Part shown: one piece after another, positions 1-9,400 of the stretch
How positions within the stretch are numbered: the first letter of the stretch is position 1
How the letters are laid out: each line of letters opens with the position of its first letter
Origin: Deltaproteobacteria bacterium
GTDB taxonomy: Bacteria; Myxococcota_A; Polyangia; Polyangiales; Ga0077539
Direction of reading: 5' to 3'
Assembly (NCBI GenBank): GCA_947477565.1
Contig: CANJUR010000030.1
Location: 1-52,427 of the forward strand
Length of the DNA: 52,427 nucleotides
Position numbers and translations under genes: made by a program
The notes under the pieces: model-generated
What the model was told of the DNA's origin: nothing
Seen by the model: the letters and a program-made list of their open reading frames with translations, nothing else
Database searches by the model: none

Positions 1-75
1 ACGGCTACCGCTCGGAGCAGCCCGACTTCTACGGCTCGATTCATCCCCAACATCTCCGCACAAGGCGTCCCATGA
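1..75 (+). CDS. Possible 3' end of an upstream gene (partial)
   Basis: Frame 1 is open from the window edge and stops with TGA at 73-75, overlapping the ATG of the FHA gene (72-74) by the common ATGA arrangement. That would fit a coupled upstream gene. Frame 3 is also open and has slightly better G/C third positions in its first half, so the assignment is uncertain. Only about 24 codons are visible and no family can be recognised. Confidence 0.25.
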   Translation, partial: TATARSSPTSTARFIPNISAQGVP

Positions 76-977
76 TCCTCCACCTGACGATCCTCAATGG
101 AACCCACGCGGGCCACTCGGTGCAGATCACCCCGGGGCCGCCCCGCACCTTCGGCCGCGCCGCGCAGGCCGACGTGGTGCTCCTGGACGTGTATCTGTCC
201 GACGTGCACTTCGCCCTGTACTGCGACGAGCAGAGCGCGCGACTGCGGGATCTGCAGTCCCACAACGGCACCTTCGTAAACAACGTGGCGGTCACCGACG
301 CGGCGCTCGCATCCGGTGACCGCATCACCGCGGGACAGACCGTCTTCGAGGTCGCGATCACGGACCATGCGCTCGAGGCCCCCACGAGCGCCGCGAGCAC
401 CACCGGCGAGATGACCATCGATGCGTTGATGAGTGGGATGCAGAGCGCTCCGCACGAGTGCGCGCGTTGGGCCCTGCACAGCGAGGAGGGCAACTACTAC
501 GCGGTGGTCGATTGCGCGCGAGACCCCGCGCTCATCGCACTGATCAACGGAATTGATGAGGAGTTCTGCGCTGTTGACGAGACCCGTGAGCCGGATGACC
601 TCGGCGAGACGGCGCCATTTCTGGTGTCCCTGACGCCCGCGACGCATGGCCTCGCGGACGTGTTCGAGGAGACCTGGGGCCGCGGTCACGCAATCTTCCT
701 CGTGAGCCCTCGGCCCTTCATCGAGGTCTACCAACACCTCATCTCGCTCGTGACCTGGGACGATCATGGCAAGCTCAACTCTGAGCGCTTCTGGAATCCG
801 CTGAAGCTCGCCGAACACCTCTCGCGCCTCCCTTCGGAGGAGAGCGAAGGGTTCTTCGGCCCTACCACGTGCATCCTCGCGGAGTCTGCCGATGCGCGGG
901 TGATGGTTCGCTACGCACGCGCCGCGGATGGCGCCATCAGCGCAACTCCGCAGTCCTTGAGCCTCCAGGGAATCTAA
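72..977 (+). CDS. FHA-DUF4123 fusion, probable T6SS VgrG/effector adaptor
   Basis: The 301-residue protein has an N-terminal forkhead-associated domain (about residues 20-95) with the signature pieces GR at 28-29, SDVH at 43-46 and SHNGTFVN at 63-70, which bind phosphothreonine peptides. After a linker, residues about 141-265 fit DUF4123: a YAVVDCARDP start, an APFLVSL core, a WGRGHAIFL strand, a fRF-like FWNP segment and FFGPT at the end. DUF4123 proteins (Tap/TEC family) load effectors onto VgrG spikes of type VI secretion systems. The next gene is a vgrG converging on this one, with a 72-base gap. No signal peptide is seen, so it should act in the cytoplasm. The FHA half could tie spike loading to Thr-kinase signalling, as in FHA-regulated T6SS; that link is inference. 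No other T6SS gene lies in the window. Confidence 0.8.
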   Translation: MILHLTILNGTHAGHSVQITPGPPRTFGRAAQADVVLLDVYLSDVHFALYCDEQSARLRDLQSHNGTFVNNVAVTDAALASGDRITAGQTVFEVAITDHALEAPTSAASTTGEMTIDALMSGMQSAPHECARWALHSEEGNYYAVVDCARDPALIALINGIDEEFCAVDETREPDDLGETAPFLVSLTPATHGLADVFEETWGRGHAIFLVSPRPFIEVYQHLISLVTWDDHGKLNSERFWNPLKLAEHLSRLPSEESEGFFGPTTCILAESADARVMVRYARAADGAISATPQSLSLQGI

Positions 978-1049
978 CGCGGCGGGCGATGGCGGAGCGG
1001 GTAGCGTGCGTCGTTGCGCGGCGCATCAGCACCGCGCGGACGTGGGAGT

Positions 1050-3734
1050 TCAGTGCGGAAGGAAGAGCCGGTCGATCTCCTTCGAGATCACCACGTTCAA
1101 CTGCGTCATGCCCTGTGTCGCGAGCTTCGCGGCCTGCGGGGGGAGCCCGCGCCGATCGATCCACGCTTGCAGCACTTCCTTGCCCGCGTCGAGGGCAGGC
1201 CCCTTCAGGAAGGTCGTCACGTCCGCGCCGTTGCGCTTCTGCAGCACCGTCCAGAACGGATCGCGAGCCATGCCCTCGTTGAGGTTCACCGCCCGCAGAA
1301 CGCCCCAGGTCGCCGCGGTGGTCGTGACGCCCTTCATCTCCTTCACCAACCCGGTGAGCAACGCGCTGTTCTTCACCCGCGGGTTGTTCTCCAGGCCCTT
1401 GAAGACCTCACCGACGAGGCCCTCGACGCCCTTTGTGATGGCCTCCTCGCCGAACTTCGCGAAGTCGGGTTTGCGCCCTTCCTTCAGCGCCGTCACAAGC
1501 TCCGTCACGGTGGTCCTGGCGATGCCCTGCAAGCGCTCGGCGATGCGATCCGGGACGCCCGCCCTGGCCAGCAGCGTCTTCAGGCCCTTGTCCACCGCCT
1601 CGGCGATCTGCGCGGGATTGATGGCATTTTTCAGCTTTTCGAGCAGGCCCCCGGCGGTGCCCTGAAGGCTCACGGCCTTCGCCGCGGTGGTCTCCTGGCC
1701 TGCGATGGAGTTGCTCGCGCTCTCGCCGCAGTTGATCTTCACCAGCGCGCCGTTGATGTTCACCAGCGAGCCGCCAATGATGTGAATCGTCGGAGAACTC
1801 AGGGTGATCTTGTCGGGCAGCAGCATGATGCTGGACTCGCCAACCTTGAAGCCCAGACTCGACTCCGCGGTGATCGCGTAGTGCGTATCGACCCGCAGCG
1901 AAGCGCCGGCGCCACCGTGCACCGCAATGGAACTGTTGCCCTCCACGTCGAGCGAGTCGTTCTGCACGATGCTGGTGATGCGGTCTTTCTGCACCGACAC
2001 GAGCTCCATCCCCTGGATGGTCTTCGTGCGGTCGTGGCCCACCACGAGCGTCTGGTCGTGGCGCACCACGGAGTCCATGTCGCGCTGCGCATGCACGAAT
2101 ATCTGCTCGTTGTCCTTGAGGTCCTCGAAGCGCAGTTCGTTGAACCCCTGGCCGCCCCTGGACGAGCTCGTCTTGATGGTGCTCTTGGTCTTCTCCGCGG
2201 GCAGCGGATACGGCGTGTTGTTCTCGCCGTTGTAGACGCAGCCCGTGACGAGCGGCCGGTCTGGGTCGCCCTCGAGGAAGGTCACCACGACCTCCATCCC
2301 GATGCGCGGGATGAACATCGATCCCCACGCTGCTCCCGCCCAGCTCTGTGCGACGCGCATCCAACACGACGACTTCGAGCCGCTCTGCGACGAGCCCCGC
2401 AGCTCCGGGCGATCCCAGTGAAAGCGCACCAGGATGCGTCCGTGGAAGTCCGTCGAGATCTCCTCGTCGTCCTCGCCCGGCGCCGCGATCACCAGCGCCG
2501 TCTGCGGCCCGTGAACGAGCGGCCGCGGGGTGTCGCGCTCGGGCCGGATGGGCGTGTCTGAGGCCACGCACTCGAAGCTGTTCCAGTAGCGGGTCGCGAC
2601 CGCGCCGCCGCCCGACGGCGAGCTATCCATTTCCGGATCAACACTGCGCAACAGTGCCTTCACGTGCTCGCTCTCGCGAATGTCATCAGGAATGTCGCCC
2701 CACGCCACGACGTGGTGCTGCACCCCGAGGAGCACGTAGTTGCGATCGAGTTCGGCCCGCTGATGGCCGGTCATGGTGAGGCCGCGGCCGGGCCAGAAGC
2801 CCGTGACCGTGCTGCGCCCGTGGCCGACCTTGTTCTCGACCTGTGTCTCGTCGGAGCGCAACCGCGCGCGACGCTGACCGTGGTGCGGACGGTAGACGTG
2901 CGCGTCGTCGTCGTACGCGCCGAGGGTGAAGCGCGCGGGGTAGTCGTAGACCGGCCGCATCCCGCCGTCCCCGGGGCTGCGCGGGCTCATGTCGAGCACG
3001 GCGCGAGGATGAGTAAAGTCGAAATCGCGCAGGAGCACGCCGGTGGTGCCCGTGCGACGGTGCCAGTCGAACCACATCACGCTCTCGGTGCCGGAAGTCG
3101 CCGCGCCCGCCGCGTCGATGACGCTCACCGCTGCGCCGTCCATGGTGGGCACCGCCTCCCAGGTGTGGCCGTCTTCCACGAGCTGCCACGTCTCCGCGTC
3201 GCCGTCGTGCTTGAAGTAGAACGCAACCCCTTCCTCCTCGAGCAGGCGCTGCACGAAATCGAGGTCGGTCTCGCGGTACTGAACGCAGTTTTCGCGCGGG
3301 GGCAGCTGATTGAGCGCGCCCTCGAAGGCCATGGTGCAAGTGCCCTGATAGACCCCGGCGTCCTTGAGCACTTCCTGGATGATCGTGATGACGTTGACGT
3401 CCTGCCAGATGCGCGAGTTGACGCGCCTGGAGAGCGTCCAGAGAGACGGCACCACCACGATGCGCGCGAATCGATACATCCCCGTGGAGCCGAGGTCTTC
3501 GACCCGCCGAACGATGCCCTTGAGCGGACGACTCACCGAGCCGCGCTGTATCTCCAGGCTGACGTTTCGCTCGAAGAGATCCTCGATGTTGGCCCCGACG
3601 TTTCGGTTGGCCAGGATCAGCGAGGCCTCGTAAAGGCGCGACATCCCCTCGTCGATGACCACGTGCACGGGGCGCCATCCCCCGCCAGGTCCCTCGAAAA
3701 CAAGCTCCACCTCGGCGCGCGGCGCTTCGCTCAT
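1050..3734 (-). CDS. vgrG: VgrG type VI secretion tip protein with C-terminal extension
   Basis: The protein is 894 residues. The first ~640 have the VgrG build: a gp27-like base (residues ~1-370), an OB-fold gp5 region with the typical PRIGMEVVVTFLEGDPDRP stretch, and a repetitive beta-helix needle (KTSSSRGGQGFNELRFEDLKD-type signature, then short repeats to the INGALVKINCG region). It forms the trimeric spike that carries effectors across target membranes. About 225 residues follow the needle; they are rich in predicted helix and match no domain I recognise, so this may be a specialised VgrG carrying its own effector or an adaptor-binding tail. The start is ATG at 3734. It converges with the FHA-DUF4123 gene, which suggests they work together. 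Confidence 0.93.
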   Translation of the reverse strand: MSEAPRAEVELVFEGPGGGWRPVHVVIDEGMSRLYEASLILANRNVGANIEDLFERNVSLEIQRGSVSRPLKGIVRRVEDLGSTGMYRFARIVVVPSLWTLSRRVNSRIWQDVNVITIIQEVLKDAGVYQGTCTMAFEGALNQLPPRENCVQYRETDLDFVQRLLEEEGVAFYFKHDGDAETWQLVEDGHTWEAVPTMDGAAVSVIDAAGAATSGTESVMWFDWHRRTGTTGVLLRDFDFTHPRAVLDMSPRSPGDGGMRPVYDYPARFTLGAYDDDAHVYRPHHGQRRARLRSDETQVENKVGHGRSTVTGFWPGRGLTMTGHQRAELDRNYVLLGVQHHVVAWGDIPDDIRESEHVKALLRSVDPEMDSSPSGGGAVATRYWNSFECVASDTPIRPERDTPRPLVHGPQTALVIAAPGEDDEEISTDFHGRILVRFHWDRPELRGSSQSGSKSSCWMRVAQSWAGAAWGSMFIPRIGMEVVVTFLEGDPDRPLVTGCVYNGENNTPYPLPAEKTKSTIKTSSSRGGQGFNELRFEDLKDNEQIFVHAQRDMDSVVRHDQTLVVGHDRTKTIQGMELVSVQKDRITSIVQNDSLDVEGNSSIAVHGGAGASLRVDTHYAITAESSLGFKVGESSIMLLPDKITLSSPTIHIIGGSLVNINGALVKINCGESASNSIAGQETTAAKAVSLQGTAGGLLEKLKNAINPAQIAEAVDKGLKTLLARAGVPDRIAERLQGIARTTVTELVTALKEGRKPDFAKFGEEAITKGVEGLVGEVFKGLENNPRVKNSALLTGLVKEMKGVTTTAATWGVLRAVNLNEGMARDPFWTVLQKRNGADVTTFLKGPALDAGKEVLQAWIDRRGLPPQAAKLATQGMTQLNVVISKEIDRLFLPH

Positions 3735-3873
3735 GCTCGAACTCCGTTCAGGGGTCTATCGCTCACCCGAAGCGCGACCGCGCCCCCGACACATCCGGGA
3801 GCGACGCTGCGCGCCGGTCGGCGGGCACGGTACACCTCCCCCGACGCAGGCCCATAGCCCCGAAACCGTCACG

Positions 3874-4731
3874 TCAATCCACGGCGAGAAGCGACCTCAA
3901 TTCGCTCACCGGAAAGCGGTACTCGACGTGGCAGTAGTCACACTCGATCTCGAGGTCCTTGCCCTCGGCGATGAGCGACTTCAACTCGTCTGGGGGAAGC
4001 GTCCCGAGCGTCGCTCGCAGGCGCTCCGAATCGCATCGGCACTTGTAGCGCACCGCACCGGTCCCAACGATCGCATACGGCATCAGGTAAAGAATCTCCG
4101 CCAGCAGCGTCTGCGGCGTCGTCGCGTCGTCCCGAAGCAGCGCCGCCATCGGCGGGAAGTCCTCCAGCCGAGCGGTCATTACCGCCAACTGCCCCTCCCC
4201 GAGTTCGGGAAGCAACTGCACCAAATATCCGCCCGCAGCCAGAACCACGTCGCCGTCCATCGCCGTGCACACCGCGATCGCCGAGGCGACCTGCTCAGAC
4301 TCCTGCAAGTAAACCATCAGCGACGCCGAGACCCCGCCATCGCCGATGATGCGCACGACGCCCTTGTGGCCGTTTCCGCCCGGGAGCGTCCGCGTCACCT
4401 GGAGCACGGCGCCGTCGCCCAGCACCAGCGCACCACCGCGGGTACGCTGCACCAGCCCGCGCGCGCCGCCATCCGGGTGCGAGTCCGCGATGAGCGCGTC
4501 GCGACCCGTGGCCGACTGCAGCACTCCCTGCACCCGTAAATCGGGCGCCATGGTTTCGCGCACCAGGATCGTCCCGGTCACCAGTTCGCCGAGCCAACGC
4601 GCCTCCTCGCCCTTCAGCCGCTGCGCCGCCACGACCGATCGCACCGTGTCCGTCGTGCGCAGCGCCAGTACGCGGAACGACCCGTCTTCGGTGATGGCGC
4701 GCACGACCTGATCCACTCGCTCATTCTCCAT
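3874..4731 (-). CDS. hslO: Hsp33 redox-regulated chaperonin
   Basis: The 285-residue product matches Hsp33 in length and layout. The N-terminal domain includes the GxVRGLVQ-like segment (here ARGLVQRTRGGALVLGDG) followed by an LGG-like substrate domain. The C-terminal zinc site is intact: a CxC in YKCRC and a CxxC in CDYC near residue 265. In the family these four cysteines hold zinc in reduced conditions, and their oxidation switches on holdase activity that protects unfolding proteins in the cytoplasm. It stands alone, 139 bases upstream of the vgrG start on the same strand, and is not clearly co-transcribed. The ATG at 4731 gives the usual length; I see no good Shine-Dalgarno sequence before it. 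Confidence 0.92.
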   Translation of the reverse strand: MENERVDQVVRAITEDGSFRVLALRTTDTVRSVVAAQRLKGEEARWLGELVTGTILVRETMAPDLRVQGVLQSATGRDALIADSHPDGGARGLVQRTRGGALVLGDGAVLQVTRTLPGGNGHKGVVRIIGDGGVSASLMVYLQESEQVASAIAVCTAMDGDVVLAAGGYLVQLLPELGEGQLAVMTARLEDFPPMAALLRDDATTPQTLLAEILYLMPYAIVGTGAVRYKCRCDSERLRATLGTLPPDELKSLIAEGKDLEIECDYCHVEYRFPVSELRSLLAVD

Positions 4732-4952
4732 AGGAGGCTGTTCATAGCATTGCCCGTGACGTGATCGTCAGCGGCTCAGCGACGAGTGCGTCGTGCACAA
4801 CACCCGCGCCGTCAGCAGCGTCGGCCGAGCTGACGGGCCACCCGTATCGACCCACGAGGGCGACGGCGTTCGGGGCGCGGTCCGCACCGGACGCCCGTGG
4901 GCAGTGCTAAGCCTGCGCTCGCCCAAACGACGGCCCCACAGGAGCGAAACCG

Positions 4953-6350
4953 ATGCGACGTCCCGATTCCCTCATTGGCCTCACCGTCTACCTCGCCCGC
5001 CAGCGCTTCGGCGCTCGGTCCGTCCAGCGCGCCGCCCTCCTCGCATGCGCTCTCGGGACCGGAACCGTCGTCTTCGCAGCGATCCATCAAAGCGCTTCGC
5101 CGCCGGTGGTTCGCGCGTCGGTGGGCGCCGCCCATTGGTCGCTCGGCCACTGCGCGCAGACCCGGATCACCTGCGTCTCCGACGCGATGTGCGGCGCGGT
5201 TGATCGCTGCGTCGATCCGCTCCGTTTTGGCGCGCGCGTACGGTCTGTCACCCCGCGCGGCGAAACCGTCAGCGTGTACCCCCACCTTGCAGTCGATGGC
5301 GACGGCTACGGCGTGGTCTGGAGCGCGATCGGCGAAGACACCGCAGACATCTGGTTTGCGCGCCTCGACGGCGAGGGCAAGCGCCGCGGCGCACCGGTGC
5401 AACTCACTCGCGGCGGCTCGCTTCGACTGCGACCGCGCCTCGCGCGTGGCGTCCATGGTTGGGCCGTCGGCTGGCTCGACGTGAGCGAAGAAGGCATCGC
5501 CAGCCATGTACTCCGCCTCGACGCCACCGGCGCACCGCAGGGCGCTCCGGCGCTCGTCGGCGCAGGTGATCTCACGGTGCTGTCGGACGTTGTCGCCGGC
5601 GGCGGCGGTCAGTACGGAGTGGCGTATCTCTCCGCCACACCAGCGCGGCAGATCAGCGTGCACCTCGCGCGCTTCACCCAGGACGGCGCGGTCGGCGCGC
5701 CGATCACCGTCGCAGGCAACCAACTGGTACTCGGGATGGTCGGCCTCGCCGCCGTCAACGACACCTTCGCCCTCGGATGGAACCACTTCGTCCCGCGGGA
5801 CGACCGCGCGGAGACCTTCGTCGCCCGGGTCGCGGCGGACGGATCGGTCTCGACCCCGGTGCGCCTCGACGCACACGCCGGACGCAACGGATCGATCGCC
5901 CTCGACGCCCTCAACGACCAGGTCGGCGCAGCGTGGGAAGACCAGTTCGAGGACCGCGACGACACCTTCCATAACGCACTCGCTTTCGGTGGCGTCTCGG
6001 CAGCAGGCGCCGCGCTTCCGCGGAAGGCAGTGACCGATCGCCGCGCGCTCAACGTCGATCCCAACCTCGTCGCCGCGGGATCACAGCACGGCCTCGTCTT
6101 CACCCGCCTCGAGGACGACACGCCGACGGTGCATTTCGCTCGGCTCAACACCGATGGAGCCCTCGTCGGAGCGGTCACTCAACTCAACGGCCGAGCCTCC
6201 CTCGGAGCCCTCGGAAGCGTCGTATGGAACGGCCGCTCCTTCGCCGCCGCCTGGACGCAACTCGACACGGGCGGCGTCAGTGTCCGCTTCGCCCGCCTCG
6301 ACGCCAACGGGCGACGGGTCGGCGCGGAGGTTCCGATCAGCGCGCGCTGA
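4953..6350 (+). CDS. Secreted repeat protein, probable beta-propeller, unknown function
   Basis: The 465-residue protein starts with a basic stretch followed by a hydrophobic segment (about residues 28-45, ALLACALGTG), suggesting export or a single N-terminal membrane anchor. The body is made of repeats about 45-50 residues long, each with a VAWxx-like strand and a FARLDxxG(xR)xGAPxxL closing strand (for example at WFARLDGEGKRRGAP and RFARLDANGRRVGAE). This pattern is common in surface beta-propellers of Myxococcota and other large-genome bacteria. No catalytic motif is visible. It lies just upstream of the secreted metalloprotease gene on the same strand, with about 150 bases between. Cys pairs near residues 67-89 may form disulfides. 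Confidence 0.75.
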   Translation: MRRPDSLIGLTVYLARQRFGARSVQRAALLACALGTGTVVFAAIHQSASPPVVRASVGAAHWSLGHCAQTRITCVSDAMCGAVDRCVDPLRFGARVRSVTPRGETVSVYPHLAVDGDGYGVVWSAIGEDTADIWFARLDGEGKRRGAPVQLTRGGSLRLRPRLARGVHGWAVGWLDVSEEGIASHVLRLDATGAPQGAPALVGAGDLTVLSDVVAGGGGQYGVAYLSATPARQISVHLARFTQDGAVGAPITVAGNQLVLGMVGLAAVNDTFALGWNHFVPRDDRAETFVARVAADGSVSTPVRLDAHAGRNGSIALDALNDQVGAAWEDQFEDRDDTFHNALAFGGVSAAGAALPRKAVTDRRALNVDPNLVAAGSQHGLVFTRLEDDTPTVHFARLNTDGALVGAVTQLNGRASLGALGSVVWNGRSFAAAWTQLDTGGVSVRFARLDANGRRVGAEVPISAR

Positions 6351-6499
6351 GACTCCCAGAAACACGGTCCCTACGTGGGTGGTTCTCCCCGCGGGGTGAC
6401 CCGTAGTAGCGTGTCTCGCATCTTCGTCGCGGTTTTCGCCGCACGGCGCCCACGTTCATCCCTCGCCAACGTCCCCTTTGAAGGAGCGTACTTCTCCCC

Positions 6500-9400
6500 A
6501 TGGCCCGTACTCCGGTACTTCGCACACCCTGGCGCTCGCTCGCCGTGCTCTGCCTCACGGCCCTCTCGGTCGGCGGCATGGACTGCGCGCAGGAGCGCGA
6601 CCCCATCAACCGTGTCCGGGAGAACGCGCTGCCGAAGTCGTTCTTCGTAGGCGCCCGCTACACCGACCAGAACGACGACCCGGAGTTCTACGCGAACAAC
6701 TTCGTCGTCGATGGCACGGCGGACAATTCGATGATGCCCGTCGGCACCTACGACGACGTCGATCGCATCCGATGGGAAATCCAGGAGGACTTCCTGATCG
6801 CGCGAAAGTCGTATGAGTACGTCGAGGGAAGCGAAGGCCGGGCGGCCAACGCGCAGCGCACCCCGCACGGCGTCATCGTCGCCGCGTACCGCATCGAGAG
6901 CCAGTTCGATCAGCGGCGGGCGTACAACCCGAGCACCGGCGAGGAGATCAACGTCGTCGAGGAGAACACCTCCGATCGCCGCTGGCCCGACCGGGATTTC
7001 ATCCGCGTCGATTGGTCGCGCAACCTCGTGAACAACCCCGACTGGTCGTGGGTCTGGTACGGCTCGGTCTTCGGCGAGTTGTCCTTCTCGCCGGTCGCCT
7101 GGAACGAGACAAACCCCGCCGCGCCAGACGCCAACAACTTCTGCGAGATGAACCCCGGGATGGTGCGCAACACCACCACCGGCGCATGCGTCGCCGCGAC
7201 CAACCCGCGCAATCACCCTGGCGGCTACCTCGACGTCACCTCGAAATGGCTTGTCAACCCGGAGAATTCATCACTCTTCGAGCAGCCCATCCCGACCTGC
7301 CTCATCGCCAACTTCTTCGCCAACGGACCGGTCTACTCCTGCGCGCAGCAGGAGACCGTGATCCGCACTTCGTTTCGCCGCGTGGAAGATCACGACTTCG
7401 AGCCGCTCGAACTCACCCGTCAGCCGTACGATCTGGTCGGCGGGCCGCGCGCCGAACGCAACGGCTACGACCCCGGCTACGGCCTCGTAGACCACAATTT
7501 CCACCGCTTCGCGATGATCCATAACCTGTGGCAGAAGTCGCACCTCTCGCCCGCGGTGGAGTGCAGCGTCAACGCCGACGCCGACAACGACGGCACCGCC
7601 GACGCGTGTGGCACCTCGACCAACGCCGAGCGCGCGGGCTCCCAGTGCGACGTGATCATGCACCGCTGCACGGTGCCGTACCGCCGCCGCGACGTGCGCC
7701 CGATCGCCTACTACACCAACACCGACATGCCCCCGGAGATGCAAGACCACGTGGTGGTTCCGGGCGCCGAGGGCAACGACACGTACCGCTTCCCGACCGC
7801 CGCTGAAGTGGCCGCTCGCGGCTACGTCCGCGGCGCCTCGGAAGACATCATCGACTCCTGGAACCGCGCGATCATGTCCGCGATCGCGAACTCCCGCGAG
7901 GTCGAGTGCCGCCGCACCGGCGGTGAGCGCGCGGCCTGCCATCTGCAGTTCTTCGACAACGCCACGGAGCCCCAGGGCGACGGCGCCTGGCTGGCCGAGC
8001 GGCCGAAGCCCAGCAACGGTCCCGCGGTCGTGATCTGCCATAACCCCGTTCGCACGGACGACTCCACGGCCTGCCGCGAGCCCGGCTACTCCTCGCGCCT
8101 CGGCGACGTGCGCTTCAACCACATCACGTACATCCCTGGCCGCACTCGCGCGCCCTTCGGCGGCATCGCCCACTGGGGCTACGATCCGCTCACGGGTGAG
8201 GTGGTCTCCAACGGCGGAACCAACATCGGCCGCTCGGCCGAGTACGCAGCCGCGCAGCAGCGGGACTTCATCCTGCTTGCGCTCGGCGAGCTTGACCTCT
8301 CGGACTACGTCAATGGCGCAGCCGCGCAGCGCTTCGCCAACGTGGTGCGCAACCCCGCGAGCCAGCCCCGGCGGCGATTCAGCGACCAGGACATCGCTCA
8401 GCGCGTGCTGGCCGTAAACGGCACCAACGCCGCACGCGACCTTGGGATGCGCGCCGCCGTGCAGGACACCGCCGCGCGCGGCCTCGCGCAACACGAGCGC
8501 ACCTTCCAGAACACCTCGCCGGTCTCCGGAGATGTGACCCGAACCGCGGCGCGCGTCGAGGCCTCCCAGGCCACCCTGCGCAACACCACCCTCGAAGCCG
8601 ACATGGTGGACGAGCACTGGCTCGCCAACCTCGGCATCGACCCGCGCTCGCCCCGCACGCAGGGCCTCCTCGACCAGGCATCGCCGCTGCGCCGCATGGA
8701 TCCAGAGGTCGCCGAGACAGCCTGGCACTCACTGCTCCAGCGCCTCGAGCGCCGGGGTTTCTGCTTCCAGGACATGGGCGCGCCCGCGATGATCGGCAGC
8801 GTGGATCTGCAAGGCGTCGCGCGCTTCTTCGCGCGAAAGTACGCCTCGGTCACCCCGGCCGAGCGCTCGCGACGCATCTACAACGACCTCCGCGTCGAGG
8901 CCTACAAGGGCATCGCGCTGCACGAGATCGGGCACTCGCTCGGGCTCTACCACCTGCCGGTCTCGAGCTACGACTCGATGAACTACAACCCGCAGTACTG
9001 GCAGCTCCGCACGCGCTCGGGTGCGGCGACGCAGACCTGCACCCCGGTGTGTACAGTGAACAACTGCGCCAACACCCGCAACGCGGACGCCAACCAGGAC
9101 AACTGCATGGGGCCGCGCTACCTCGATCCCGCCTCGGACGAGGAACTCGGCCTCGCAGCGGGCTCGGAGCCGCACGCGGGCATCGACTACTTCGGCAACA
9201 CCTCCGTCATGGAGTACCAGTGGGAGCGCTTCGACGAGACCGTCGGGATCGGCTCCTATGACCACTACGCGATGGGCATCCTCTACGGTCGGGTGCTCGA
9301 GACGATGGAGTCCGACCCAGCCCGCGGCGGCATCTCCACCGAGCAGCAGGACCGCTTCTCCCCGCGCCTGCGCTCGCAGCTGAGCGACCTCGACCAGATC

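Noticed and set aside
1016..1037. A terminator between the FHA gene and vgrG
   Set aside because: GCGCGG/CCGCGC pairs only 6 bases over a 10-base loop with no T-tract; too weak in this GC-rich DNA.
1014..2561. A 515-codon plus-strand frame opposite vgrG
   Set aside because: It is Arg/Ala/His-rich, has no family match, and vgrG on the other strand is certain.
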